From Erythrobacter sp. UBA1916 (GTDB lineage Bacteria; Pseudomonadota; Alphaproteobacteria; Sphingomonadales; Sphingomonadaceae), in contig DDFY01000032.1 in the NCBI GenBank assembly GCA_002337385.1, positions 1 through 64,000 of the forward strand: a DNA stretch of 64,000 nt, given 5' to 3'. Each line of letters opens with the position of its first letter. The first letter of the stretch is position 1. A program made the translations under genes and the position numbers. Positions 25,969 to 34,976 of this stretch are shown here, in pieces. The notes below the pieces were generated by a model. It did not search any database, was not told the origin of the DNA, and saw only the letters and a list, made by a program, of their open reading frames with translations.

Positions 25969-27462
25969 TTATGCCGCCTTCGCGCCGCAATAGCGCGCCA
26001 CATAGGTGCCATGTTCGGGCAAACTGGCAAGCGTCTTTTCAACCGCATCGCGCAGGCCGCTTAGCATGCCGCTCATTTCCTCGTCCGATAACTTGCCGGC
26101 GATTGGATGGTAGGACCTGGGCATGATCCCCTGGCCCAGCATCACCTGAATCCAGCTGTTTTCGGCGAACAGTTCCTCGTTCTTGCGGAACACCCTGCCC
26201 GTCTCGCGGAACAGTTCCATCTTGTGCGCGAGGGTGGCGGGAACCTCCATGTCCGCACACTGGCGCCAGAACGGGCTGTCTCGGCGCTCGGTCGCCTTGT
26301 AGTGCAGCACCAGAAAGTCGCGAATCTGGACCATGTCGGTGAGCTGCTGCTCGTTGAACTCGTCAACGTCGTGCTGGCAGATGTCGCCTTGTGACATCAT
26401 CCGGATGATGCGCAGGATCGCACGCTGGATGAGGTGAATGCTGGTCGATTCGAGCGGCTCCATAAACCCGCCCGAAAGCCCGACCGCGATGCAATTGCGA
26501 TACCATTGCTTGCGCCGGGCGCCGGTGGTGAAGCGGATCATGTTGGGCTCGGTCAGGCGCTCTCCCTCGACCGAGGATAGGAGCCGATCGAGCGCCGCCT
26601 CCTGATCGAGATAGCGGCTGCAATAGACGATGCCGTTGCCCTGCCGGTGCTGCAGCGGAATGCGCCATTGCCACCCGGCATCATGCGCAATGGCGCGGGT
26701 GTAGGGAATGGGTGCGCGCACGCTCTCCGTCTGCACCGCAATCGCCCGGTCGCAGGGGAGGTAATGCGTCCAGTCATCGAAGCCGACATGCAGCGCGCCT
26801 TCGATAAGGAGCGCGCGAAAGCCGGTGCAATCGATAAACAGATCGCCTTCGATCCGCTGGCCGGAGTCGAGCGAAAGCGCCGCGATGTGGCCGTTTTCGC
26901 TGTTCAGCTCGACCTCGGCGATCTTGCCTTCGACGCGTGTCGCGCCATGCGTTTCGGCAAGCTTGCGCAGGAAGGCCGCGTAGAGCGAGGAATCGAGGTG
27001 ATAGGCGTAGTTCAGCCGGTTGTCGGGCAGATGGGCGAACTTGCCCGCATAGGCTGCCTTCAGTTCGAGGCAGTAGTCGTCATAGCTCTGCTGGTGGCCG
27101 CGCTTCAGGCCATCGAGCCAGAAGTGCTGGAACCCCGCGGACCAGTGATCGCGCCCGGTTGCGCCGAACGAATGGAAGTAACGCTCGCCATCGACCTTCC
27201 AGTTCGAGAACTCGATGCCGAGCTTGAAGGTCGCCTGCGTGGCGCACATGAAATCGGCTTCGGCAATGCCCAGCAGTTGGTTGAAATTGACGAGCGAGGG
27301 AATTGTCGCCTCGCCCACACCGATCGTGCCGATCTGTTCGGACTCCACCAGCGTGAGATCGACCACCGGGCCGAAAGTGCGGGCAATCGCCGCCGCCGTC
27401 ATCCAGCCTGCGGTGCCGCCGCCCGCAACAACGATCCGCTTGGGTCTCTTGGAAGTGCTCAT
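25969..27462 (-). CDS. Tryptophan-halogenase-family flavoprotein (1)
   Basis: A 497-residue member of the flavin-dependent halogenase family. The FAD site is GGGTAGW (14-20). The lysine that binds the halogenating species in PrnA/RebH corresponds to K80 (ATFKLGIEFSNW), and the signature WxWxIP is intact as W264-Q-W266-R-I-P269. Members found beside TonB receptors and SapC in sphingomonads and Caulobacter have no settled substrate; halogenation or another flavin oxidation at a polysaccharide or a bound ligand is possible. Its start overlaps the end of the cupin gene by four bases. A flavin reductase partner is not encoded nearby. Confidence 0.85.
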   Translation of the reverse strand: MSTSKRPKRIVVAGGGTAGWMTAAAIARTFGPVVDLTLVESEQIGTIGVGEATIPSLVNFNQLLGIAEADFMCATQATFKLGIEFSNWKVDGERYFHSFGATGRDHWSAGFQHFWLDGLKRGHQQSYDDYCLELKAAYAGKFAHLPDNRLNYAYHLDSSLYAAFLRKLAETHGATRVEGKIAEVELNSENGHIAALSLDSGQRIEGDLFIDCTGFRALLIEGALHVGFDDWTHYLPCDRAIAVQTESVRAPIPYTRAIAHDAGWQWRIPLQHRQGNGIVYCSRYLDQEAALDRLLSSVEGERLTEPNMIRFTTGARRKQWYRNCIAVGLSGGFMEPLESTSIHLIQRAILRIIRMMSQGDICQHDVDEFNEQQLTDMVQIRDFLVLHYKATERRDSPFWRQCADMEVPATLAHKMELFRETGRVFRKNEELFAENSWIQVMLGQGIMPRSYHPIAGKLSDEEMSGMLSGLRDAVEKTLASLPEHGTYVARYCGAKAA

Positions 27463-28490
27463 CGGTTCAAAGCTCGCAGCAGAAAGGCCCGCAGGCGGCC
27501 TGCGCCTTCAGGCGTGATAGGATCGAGCACGCCGCGTCCGCCTTCAGGGATATGCGCGGTCACGCTCTCATCATGGTTGAACACGTAATAGTCGAACAGG
27601 TCGCGCCAGATCTTACGGTCCTTCTCGGGCAGATCGCGGATCGACAGGATCGCGTGGTGCAGCGCATCCTGCGGCTGGCCCAGCCAGCGCGGTGTATCGC
27701 GCCACCAATAGTTGACGAGGATGTTGAACGGATCGAGCCCTTCGACATGGTGCCACCACATCGACGGAACGAACACCGCATCGCCCGGCTCCAGCTCCGC
27801 CACCTGGCCATGCTTGAGCGCCTCTTTGAACCTCGGGTGCGCGTCCCAGTCAGGCGCATGGAAATCGACCATGCTGACCGCACGGCCCGCCGGGGTGTTG
27901 TCGATCGGGCCGAGATAGAGATTGCGGAACTGTTCGGGCGGAAAGATCGTGAAGCGCCGCCGCCCCACCGCGCAGACGGCCAGATTGTCGGGAAAATCGT
28001 TGTGCGCGGCAACCCGCGTTGCGGTGCCGATCCAGATGCTGTTGATCGGTTGCCGCGTGCCCAACGGGACGTGGTTGGCCTCGTGCAGCCCATCGAAGTA
28101 TTCGTTGAGGTCAATCGAGGTGAGGTAGATCGCGGGCGGATGCGCGCGGCCTTCGTTGTCGTCGAAGCCTTTGAAGATATCCGCCAGCTTGCCGCGCGCA
28201 GTCTGGAAGTTCATCTCCATTGTGTCGGTGTAGAACAGGCGCCCGTCATGCCCCGGCGGGCCCAGCGTCACCGGGAACGGCCGGTTGTGCGCATGGTGCA
28301 CAACGTATTCCCGCGCCTCGCGGGCGGATCGCAGGCCCGCCTGTACCAGCGGCCAGTCGCGCGCGATCCCGCGCACGACGAAGGGAGCCGTCGCGCTTTC
28401 GAGCAAGGCATCGAGCGCGGCCGGGTCTGCGACCTGCCGCTCTTCCACTGCCGGCATGGCAGCGAAGATCGAGGGATCGGCCTCAGCCAA
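27459..28490 (-). CDS. Cupin-like (JmjC/FIH type) putative dioxygenase
   Basis: A 343-residue protein of the cupin_8/JmjC group of Fe(II)/2-oxoglutarate oxygenases. The metal motif HxD is H163-N-D165 (VAAHNDFPDN), and the distal histidine is H247 or H248 in VPSMWWHHVE. The ASCH-like WIGTATRV segment and PGDAVFVPSMWWH are characteristic. It sits between SapC and a halogenase-family gene with overlaps on both sides (8 and 4 bases), so they are one translational unit. Proteins like this hydroxylate side chains of proteins or small molecules; the target here is unknown. Confidence 0.82.
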   Translation of the reverse strand: MAEADPSIFAAMPAVEERQVADPAALDALLESATAPFVVRGIARDWPLVQAGLRSAREAREYVVHHAHNRPFPVTLGPPGHDGRLFYTDTMEMNFQTARGKLADIFKGFDDNEGRAHPPAIYLTSIDLNEYFDGLHEANHVPLGTRQPINSIWIGTATRVAAHNDFPDNLAVCAVGRRRFTIFPPEQFRNLYLGPIDNTPAGRAVSMVDFHAPDWDAHPRFKEALKHGQVAELEPGDAVFVPSMWWHHVEGLDPFNILVNYWWRDTPRWLGQPQDALHHAILSIRDLPEKDRKIWRDLFDYYVFNHDESVTAHIPEGGRGVLDPITPEGAGRLRAFLLRALNR

Positions 28491-29202
28491 GCGCCAGCCT
28501 GTCGTTGGTGCGGCGGATCAGCTCCGCGAAATGCGATAGCGAGGCCAGCGACATGAAGATCGGCATCAGGTGTCCGGCAGCGTGAAGTTCGCCCAGCGCC
28601 TCACCGTCCAGCGCACGCAGGCGATCCTCGTTGATGATATGAAACCCGACGAGTGAGTGTTTCGAGCCGTCTTTCAGCGAAACTTCCAAGGTGAACGGCT
28701 CGAGCAGCTCGTGCCGCTTGAGTGCATCGAAGAAGGCGCCGCTCGCCCGGTAACCGGCATCGAGTGCCCCCAAATCGGCGGCAATCTTTTCGAGATAGGG
28801 CGTGGGCTGGCCGTCCTCATCAAACACCCGCACGCCTTCACCACTCTTCGATACGCGCGGATGTTCCATGTCGATATGGACCTGACTTTGGCCTTGCCCA
28901 TCTGCCGGCTGCCCGACGAGGAACGGCTGGATCGACTGGGCCAGCGGCTTGTAGGGCGCATCCCACTTGCCATCGCTCAGGAACAGGTTCTCGCCATTCG
29001 TAAATCCGAACATGGCCAGCGCGGAGAAATTGTCGGATTCAAGCTCGCGCCGGAACACGATCGGGAAGCAGGTCTGCACGCTGCGAAATTCATCCGGCAC
29101 GGTCAGGCAGGCCATCACCGCATCGCCCAGCTCGGCCGAAGCTTCAGTATGCACACGCAGATCGCGATGCTCTTCGGAATTGAGGATGCGGTGATCGGTC
29201 AT
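28483..29202 (-). CDS. SapC-family protein
   Basis: A 239-residue SapC-like protein beginning MTDHRILNSEEHRDLRVH and containing GFTNGENLFLSDGKW and YKPLAQSIQPFLV. SapC was named from a Campylobacter S-layer locus, but in sphingomonads and Caulobacter the family accompanies TonB receptors and tryptophan-halogenase-like genes; its function is not established. The open frame reaches 29544, but the family starts at the ATG at 29202, two bases after the stop of the upstream halogenase-like gene. Confidence 0.85.
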   Translation of the reverse strand: MTDHRILNSEEHRDLRVHTEASAELGDAVMACLTVPDEFRSVQTCFPIVFRRELESDNFSALAMFGFTNGENLFLSDGKWDAPYKPLAQSIQPFLVGQPADGQGQSQVHIDMEHPRVSKSGEGVRVFDEDGQPTPYLEKIAADLGALDAGYRASGAFFDALKRHELLEPFTLEVSLKDGSKHSLVGFHIINEDRLRALDGEALGELHAAGHLMPIFMSLASLSHFAELIRRTNDRLALG

Positions 29203-29203
29203 G

Positions 29204-30754
29204 TCAGGCACTCGCTGTTGTCGGCTGTTGGTTGGACGCCGTGGCGGCAAGGTTGTCAAAATAGGCGCGATTGGTGGGCAGCGCCGCCGCCATGCCGCGT
29301 GCTTGTTCGCGCACTTCACGCAAGCGGGCAAGCGAAGGCGCATCAGCATGCTCGGCAGCGCCGCGGGGCACAGGAAAGCCCATGCCATAAAGAACATATT
29401 GCTGGCTCGCGGCGGGAAAGACCTCATCGACCTGCGGGAAGTCCCAGTTCGATGGCGGCTGATCGCGCCACAATTGGAGCTGTTCGGCGAGGCGTGGCGG
29501 GATCGTCGCCGGATCGCGCTGCGCGCGCCAATATGGCTCGTCACGGCTGCTCAGCACGTAATGCAGCTTGAGGAACTCGACGATCCGATCCCAGCGATAG
29601 CGAAACAGAGCGTTGAAGCGCCGCGCGTGAATATCCATCGCCGCGCGCGATGCCGGGAAGTTCTCGGTCAAGGCGCGGCCAGACAATTCGATCAGGACAA
29701 TCGCGGAAGCCTCAAGCGGTTCGATGAACCCGGCGGACAATCCGATCGCGAGGCAATTGCGATGCCAGAACTGCGCGCGATGGCCGGTGGCGAATTGCAG
29801 CAGGCGCGGTGCGAGCGTCTCAACATCGGCGCCGGGCACATTGGCCGCGACATAACGGCGCAAGACCTGCTCAGCGTCGGTCTGATCCATGAACCGCGAG
29901 GAATAGACGCAGCCAATACCGCGCCGCGCGGACAGGCCGATGTCCCACAGCCAGCCAGCCTCATGCGCGGTGCCGACAGTCTGCGAAGCGACCGGGCTTC
30001 CGGGCATGACGGGCACCTGTACGGCCAAGGCCCGGTCATTGAACGATACGTCCGAGCGGTCGACCCATTCGGCCCCGAGTTCCTGACCGATCAGGCGGGC
30101 GGCCTGTCCGCTGCAATCGATGAAGAAGTCGCCCGGCACCTCTTCGCCATCCCGGGTCACGAGTGCGGCAATGTCGCCATCGCCCGTGCGCTTTACGTCG
30201 ACGACATGGGCAAGCTCGTGCTGCACGCCAAGGCGCGAAAGCGCATGCCGCATGAGGAGGGCTGCGAACTTGCCTGCATCGAGATGATAGGCGTAATTCA
30301 CGGCCCCGTTGTATTCCGGCATGCTGCGTTGACGCGGAGCGAGATCGCGTGCGCACAGCGCTGCTTGCGCAGTCATCGCGGCATCAAAAGCGCTATCGGG
30401 AGAGGCTTCGCGCCAGGCGGCGATCAGCGCGGCCATGTCGCCCGCAGGCGGCGGTGTGAAGGGGTGGAGATAGCTGTCGTCAGCCAAGCCTGTAGCCCAG
30501 CCATCGAAGCGTGAGCCTTGTTTGAAGGAGGCATCGCATTCGCGCAGGAATTCCGGCTCTGCAATGCCGATCGTGGCAAGCGTCTGGCGCATGGTTGGCC
30601 ACGTGCCTTCGCCAACGCCGATGGTGGGAATGTCCGGTGCTTCGACCAGCGTTATGCCGAGCGAAGGTCGCCTTGCGGCAAGCACGCAGGCCGTCAGCCA
30701 GCCGGCGGTCCCGCCGCCCAGTATCACAACCTTGCTGACTTCTCCGGACATCAT
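29204..30754 (-). CDS. Tryptophan-halogenase-family flavoprotein (2)
   Basis: A 516-residue second halogenase-fold protein. FAD motif GGGTAGW is at 13-19, and the equivalent of the catalytic lysine is K78 (ASFKQGSRFDGW). The signature WxWxIP is altered: the sequence is WLWDIG (268-273), with glycine in place of proline. That leaves the two tryptophans but changes the element thought to stop monooxygenase chemistry, so this paralogue may differ in reaction from the first. It begins a tightly packed run halogenase-like, SapC, cupin, halogenase-like. A long hairpin separates it from the TonB receptor upstream. Confidence 0.83.
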   Translation of the reverse strand: MMSGEVSKVVILGGGTAGWLTACVLAARRPSLGITLVEAPDIPTIGVGEGTWPTMRQTLATIGIAEPEFLRECDASFKQGSRFDGWATGLADDSYLHPFTPPPAGDMAALIAAWREASPDSAFDAAMTAQAALCARDLAPRQRSMPEYNGAVNYAYHLDAGKFAALLMRHALSRLGVQHELAHVVDVKRTGDGDIAALVTRDGEEVPGDFFIDCSGQAARLIGQELGAEWVDRSDVSFNDRALAVQVPVMPGSPVASQTVGTAHEAGWLWDIGLSARRGIGCVYSSRFMDQTDAEQVLRRYVAANVPGADVETLAPRLLQFATGHRAQFWHRNCLAIGLSAGFIEPLEASAIVLIELSGRALTENFPASRAAMDIHARRFNALFRYRWDRIVEFLKLHYVLSSRDEPYWRAQRDPATIPPRLAEQLQLWRDQPPSNWDFPQVDEVFPAASQQYVLYGMGFPVPRGAAEHADAPSLARLREVREQARGMAAALPTNRAYFDNLAATASNQQPTTASA

Positions 30755-30782
30755 CTGGTTTTGAGCCGCTGCTCACGCGCGC

Positions 30783-30818
30783 AAGAGATAGTCGCGCCAT
30801 TTGACGCGACTATCTCTT
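30783..30818 (-). promoter_or_regulatory. Perfect 14-bp-stem hairpin between receptor and halogenase genes
   Basis: AAGAGATAGTCGCG at 30783-30796 pairs perfectly with CGCGACTATCTCTT at 30805-30818 around an 8-base loop. It lies after the TonB receptor stop and before the second halogenase-like gene. With no T-run on the minus strand it is more likely an attenuator or RNA-stability element that sets receptor expression above the rest. Confidence 0.65.
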
Positions 30819-30846
30819 ATCAGCATGGGCCGAGCAACCCCTTCAA

Positions 30847-33816
30847 TCAGAAGGAGAAGCGCGCACCGGCGGCATAGCGAGCATAGCCCGGCGCAGCGAA
30901 GTACTTGGCGATATCGTTGCGACGATAACCGCTGCGATCGGAATTGAGCACGTTGATACCCTCGACAAAGACCGTGAGGCCGTTGTCAAACTCGTAACTC
31001 GCGCTCGCATCGACCTGCCCATAGGAATCGATGAAGAATGGATCGCTGTCGAATGAGTCGAGGAAGCTGCCACGCCAGTTATAGGCGACACGGGCCTGCA
31101 GGCCGTTCTTGTCATAAAACAGAACCGCATTGGCGCTGTCGCTAACGCCGGTCACTGCGAACTGGGTAACGGTCCACGGCTGCGCCACATCATAGGCGGT
31201 GTCGCTCTGGACGATGGTGTAGTTCAGGATCGCACCGAAACCGGTTTCCCAGAAGTTGTGCTGGACCGCGAACTCCCAGCCCCACAGGTGGGCAGACTGG
31301 TCGCTGTTGAATGGCTGCTTGTACGTGAAGACAATGTTCGGATCGCCGGACTCGCCGATGATGCCGCCAGCCGTGCCGACAGACGGATCGAAGCTACCCG
31401 GACGGTTCGTCTGCACCCAGGCGACGATCTGGTCGAAGGTGGGATTACCGCCGAGCGCCTGGCGCGCAGCCTCCGCAGCCGCGCCCTGCGACGGATCGGG
31501 CAGGTTGAACAACGGCGTTTGCGTGCTGGAGTTGCCGATAAAGTTGCTCACCTGCTTGTTGAAGAAGCCAACCGAGATGTAGCTCGCAGGGCCGTAATAC
31601 CACTCGGCCGACAGATCGATGTTCTTCGACTTGAACGGCAGCAGCGCCGGGTTCCCGGACGAAGCCGTACTGCCACCGGCACCCACGCGCAGCGGCTGAT
31701 CGACGGTAATGCCGCCCTGCATGTTGTCGTAGGTAGGACGGGTGATGGTGTGGCTGTACGAAGCACGCAGCATGACGTCCGGCATCGGCGACAGGCTGAA
31801 GTCTACGGCCGGGAGCCAGTTCTCATATCGGCCTTCAAGCTTTGTGAATTCCGCTTGCGGTGCGAACACGGCGTTGATTTCGTTGTTGGCAACCCAGATC
31901 GTCCCGGTCGGGATCGGCGACAGCGCAGTCGAGTCGATCTTCGTCTCTTCGTAGCGCATGCCCAACCGCAGGGTCGTCTCCATGTCGCCAAGGTCGAAGC
32001 GGTGGAATGACTGGATGTACGGCGCGATCGTACTTTCCTTGATGCGCCGGTCGGTGGTGTACGGAGCAAGGCACGTGCCCGCCGGAGCGGCAGAGCAGAT
32101 CCCCAGGCGATCATCGAGCAGCTTGATCAAGCCGACCGTGTCGACGTCAAAATAGGCAGGAATGATCGCCGGATCGTCGCTTCCGTCCATACCGGCCAGA
32201 TCAGCCGAGACACCACGCGGCGTGAACAGATCATCCGGGGTGTCTGCGGCGCTCAGCGTGCCACCCCAGGTGTCGTTCTGGATGACACCGAAGGCGCTGC
32301 GCACCCTGTTCTCGGTGTAGCTGACGCCGAAATCGAGGCTCTCGATAAACGAGGCGTCGAAGTCCTTGCCGCCGCTGAAGGAGATTTCGTCGATCTCGTC
32401 GCGGAAATAGGCGTTGCGGAAAGCATTGCCCGAAGGACGGATATTCGAAGTCGCGATCTCGGACCCCGGATACATGCTGACCGAAATCACCGGCATGTCG
32501 GTGGTGTAGTCGGTCCGCTGCGACTGAACGCCAAAGATCGCCGCACCCACGGCCTGGCCGCTGCCATAAGGCGAAGTCGGCTTGGATTCGGCGGACGAAT
32601 GGTGCGCATCAAGCTCGAAATGGAAGCCGCTGGGGCCTTCCCACGAGACATTCCCGCCGAGCGAGCGATTGATGCTGCGGTTGGCACCGGCCGCCCCGGT
32701 GATCGCGAGATCCTTGTTTTCGCCGGCGCCGAAGTTTTCGGCATAGAACTCTGCGCCCGCGGCCGGACCGTCAGTCCACGCACTCGCAGTGTCAGCGTGG
32801 TTGTACCACACGCCGATGCTGTTCTGGCGGCTGTCGAAGGTGTTCTGCGAGAACATGTAGTCGAGGCTGACTTCGAGCGTATCGGTCGGCTGCATTTGCA
32901 GCACGGCCTGCCCGTTGATGCGCTCACGCTCGAAGGTAAAGAAGTCGTAAGCGGTGCTCTGCGGAACCTGATAGACGTCGGTCGGACCCGGACGGTTCTG
33001 GATGTTATCGAACCGCGGATCGCCTGCCACAGCGAGCGAGCCCCAGTTGTTTTCATCGCCGCTATAGCCCGGACGCCAGTTGCCAGTGACGAACTGCGCC
33101 TGGCTACCCTTGCGGTTCTGGTAGGAGCCCGCGACGAGGATGCCGATGCGGTCATCGGCAAAGGTCTTGCTCAGGATGCCGGAGATTTCAGGAGTTACCT
33201 CGGTATCGTCGAAGCGCGAGGTGTCATAGACGGCCTTCGCGCCGATGCTGCCCTGAAGGCCGGGGCGATCGAGCGGCTTGGGCGTCACGATATTGATAAC
33301 CGAACCGATGCCGCCGGTCGGCAGCGAGGCGCGACCCGACTTGTAGACTTCAACCGCGGAGACGCCTTCGGCAGCGAGATTGCCGAAGTCGAAGCTACGC
33401 GAAGAAGGTGCGGAGAAGCCATCGCCCAGCGTCGAGGTCGGCATCTGGCGGCCGTTCACGAGGACCAGGTTGAAGTTGGGGCCAAAGCCGCGAACGGTGA
33501 CCGTGGAGCCTTCACCGCTTTCGCGGTCGATGGAAACGCCGGTGATGCGCTGCAACGATTCAGCGAGGTTCGTATCGGGGAACTTGCCGATGTCCTCCGC
33601 CGTGATCGCATCGACCACGCCAACCGCGTCGCGCTTGACGTTCATCGATTGCTGCAGCGAGGCACGAATACCGGTGACGATGATCAGATCGCTGTCACCG
33701 GACTCGTCTTGCACAGATGCTTCCTGTGCAAATGAGGCCTGCGCTGAAAAGCCGAAGGCAAGGGCGGATGCGCCGGCGAGGAGTCGCACGCAGGCATGAT
33801 TGCGCTTCGAGATCAT
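30847..33816 (-). CDS. TonB-dependent receptor of glycan-locus type
   Basis: A 989-residue receptor with a signal peptide ending near A30 (SAQASFA), then a plug starting DLIIVTGIRASLQQSMNVKR and the DAITAEDIGKFPDTNLAESL segment, typical of the large TonB receptors that take up carbohydrates in Caulobacter and sphingomonads. VNGRQMPTSTLG and VYKSGRASLPTGGIGSVINI follow; the C-terminus ends YAAGARFSF. GGGAGAAG stands about seven bases before the ATG. It heads the operon that runs into the halogenase-like, SapC and cupin genes and shares an operator-like sequence with the GH3 gene. Confidence 0.92.
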   Translation of the reverse strand: MISKRNHACVRLLAGASALAFGFSAQASFAQEASVQDESGDSDLIIVTGIRASLQQSMNVKRDAVGVVDAITAEDIGKFPDTNLAESLQRITGVSIDRESGEGSTVTVRGFGPNFNLVLVNGRQMPTSTLGDGFSAPSSRSFDFGNLAAEGVSAVEVYKSGRASLPTGGIGSVINIVTPKPLDRPGLQGSIGAKAVYDTSRFDDTEVTPEISGILSKTFADDRIGILVAGSYQNRKGSQAQFVTGNWRPGYSGDENNWGSLAVAGDPRFDNIQNRPGPTDVYQVPQSTAYDFFTFERERINGQAVLQMQPTDTLEVSLDYMFSQNTFDSRQNSIGVWYNHADTASAWTDGPAAGAEFYAENFGAGENKDLAITGAAGANRSINRSLGGNVSWEGPSGFHFELDAHHSSAESKPTSPYGSGQAVGAAIFGVQSQRTDYTTDMPVISVSMYPGSEIATSNIRPSGNAFRNAYFRDEIDEISFSGGKDFDASFIESLDFGVSYTENRVRSAFGVIQNDTWGGTLSAADTPDDLFTPRGVSADLAGMDGSDDPAIIPAYFDVDTVGLIKLLDDRLGICSAAPAGTCLAPYTTDRRIKESTIAPYIQSFHRFDLGDMETTLRLGMRYEETKIDSTALSPIPTGTIWVANNEINAVFAPQAEFTKLEGRYENWLPAVDFSLSPMPDVMLRASYSHTITRPTYDNMQGGITVDQPLRVGAGGSTASSGNPALLPFKSKNIDLSAEWYYGPASYISVGFFNKQVSNFIGNSSTQTPLFNLPDPSQGAAAEAARQALGGNPTFDQIVAWVQTNRPGSFDPSVGTAGGIIGESGDPNIVFTYKQPFNSDQSAHLWGWEFAVQHNFWETGFGAILNYTIVQSDTAYDVAQPWTVTQFAVTGVSDSANAVLFYDKNGLQARVAYNWRGSFLDSFDSDPFFIDSYGQVDASASYEFDNGLTVFVEGINVLNSDRSGYRRNDIAKYFAAPGYARYAAGARFSF

Positions 33817-33864
33817 GTAGTTCTTCTCCCAAAAACATGCCTTTATGCGGCATATCTGTTGTAT

Positions 33865-33896
33865 TGTTAACGCTCACCTAATTGATAACGTTCTCA
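33865..33896 (-). promoter_or_regulatory. Candidate LacI-type operator region before the TonB receptor
   Basis: TGATAACGTTCTCA at 33883-33896 is a near-palindrome around AACGTT, one mismatch from perfect, and closely matches the sequence before the GH3 gene. A related half-site TGTTAACGCTCA is at 33865-33876, and a variant GTTACGCTCACC occurs upstream of the lacI-type gene at 25956-25967. Confidence 0.5.
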
Positions 33897-34040
33897 TTGT
33901 CAACACCAGGGACGCGTTCCGCGGTCGAGAGAAGCTACACATTCTTGCTCCGCTGCTCTCTGAGGGCTGGCTTTCGGCCGCTAGCAGTCGCCCGATTTCG
34001 CCGGTCCAATGACAACGAATGTGTGGACGAGCCGTGCGCT

Positions 34041-34059
34041 ACATGACAAATCATCATGG
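34041..34059 (+). promoter_or_regulatory. Candidate MetR-like operator at its own gene
   Basis: CATGA at 34042-34046 and TCATG at 34054-34058 are separated by seven bases, the same arms and spacing as the larger palindrome downstream of this gene. It lies directly before the ATG at 34063, fitting autoregulation. Confidence 0.5.
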
Positions 34060-34062
34060 TCT

Positions 34063-34935
34063 ATGCTCGATCTCCAACCCCTTGTCATTTTGCGCGAGAT
34101 TCATCGGACTGGCAGTCTGACTCAGGCAGCAGAAAGTCTCTGCCTGACCCAGTCGGCGGTCAGTCATGCCATCCGCCGGTTTGAGCAACGCCATGGCGTG
34201 AAGCTCTGGGAGCGCGAGGGGCATAAGCTTCGCCTGACGCTGGTCGGAGACTATCTCCTGGCCCTTGCCCAGCGGGTGTTGCCGCAACTCGAACATGGTG
34301 CCAGCGTGCTCGAGGACTATGCGCGGGGAAGGCGCGGTGCGATCCGGATCGGCATGGAGTGCCATCCCTGTCAGGACTGGCTCATGCGCGTGGTAGACCC
34401 CTTTCTGGTGGAATGGCCCGATGTCGAGTTGGACGTGACCACCGCCTTCCAGTTCGGCGGGCTTGCGGCGCTGCTCGGGCACGAGATCGACGTGCTTGTT
34501 ACCCCTGATCCCATCGAACGTCCGGGGATCGAATATCGGCCCGTGTTCGATTACGAACTGGTGCTTGCAGTTGCCGATACGCATCCGCTGGCCTGCAAAA
34601 CCCGGGTCGAGCCAGACGATCTGATCAGCGAAACTCTCATAACCTATCCGGTCTCACGCGAGCGGCTTGATATCTACACCCGTTTTCTCGTCCCGGCCCA
34701 TGCGATGCCGCGTCGTCATCGCACCGTGGAGACAACCGACCTGATGCTGCGGATGGTCGCTTCGGGCCGCGCGGTCAGTGCGACGCCCGACTGGCTGTTG
34801 CGGAAAGTCGAAGGGGTGAGGGGGGTGCCGATCGGTGAGGGGATTCCCAAGTCCATCCATCTCGGCCAGCGCGTCGGCAATTCGCCTGCCTATGTGGACG
34901 GGTTCATGGAACTGGCGGCAAACGTTCGCCTGTGA
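34063..34935 (+). CDS. LysR-type regulator, MetR-like
   Basis: A 290-residue LysR protein. The HTH reads LVILREIHRTGSLTQAAESL then TQSAVSHAIRRFE; the effector domain includes RIGMECHPCQDWL, a segment seen in MetR-type homocysteine-responsive regulators. It is upstream of the MesX/MesD methionine synthase genes on the same strand with a strong palindrome between. An ATG at 34009 is in frame, but it would place the operator-like repeat inside the coding sequence, so I prefer the ATG at 34063. It probably activates methionine synthesis when homocysteine accumulates. Confidence 0.82.
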   Translation: MLDLQPLVILREIHRTGSLTQAAESLCLTQSAVSHAIRRFEQRHGVKLWEREGHKLRLTLVGDYLLALAQRVLPQLEHGASVLEDYARGRRGAIRIGMECHPCQDWLMRVVDPFLVEWPDVELDVTTAFQFGGLAALLGHEIDVLVTPDPIERPGIEYRPVFDYELVLAVADTHPLACKTRVEPDDLISETLITYPVSRERLDIYTRFLVPAHAMPRRHRTVETTDLMLRMVASGRAVSATPDWLLRKVEGVRGVPIGEGIPKSIHLGQRVGNSPAYVDGFMELAANVRL

Positions 34936-34947
34936 GCTGGCGTGCGC

Positions 34948-34976
34948 GACTTACATGACTGCTTGTCATGTAAGTC
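34948..34976 (+). promoter_or_regulatory. Perfect 12-bp-arm palindrome before mesX
   Basis: GACTTACATGAC at 34948-34959 and GTCATGTAAGTC at 34965-34976 are exact inverted copies around TGCTT. It is immediately downstream of the regulator and 110 bases before mesX; with its CATGA-N7-TCATG core shared with the site at 34042-34058 it is the likely MetR-like operator. A terminator hairpin is a less likely reading because no T-run follows. Confidence 0.65.
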
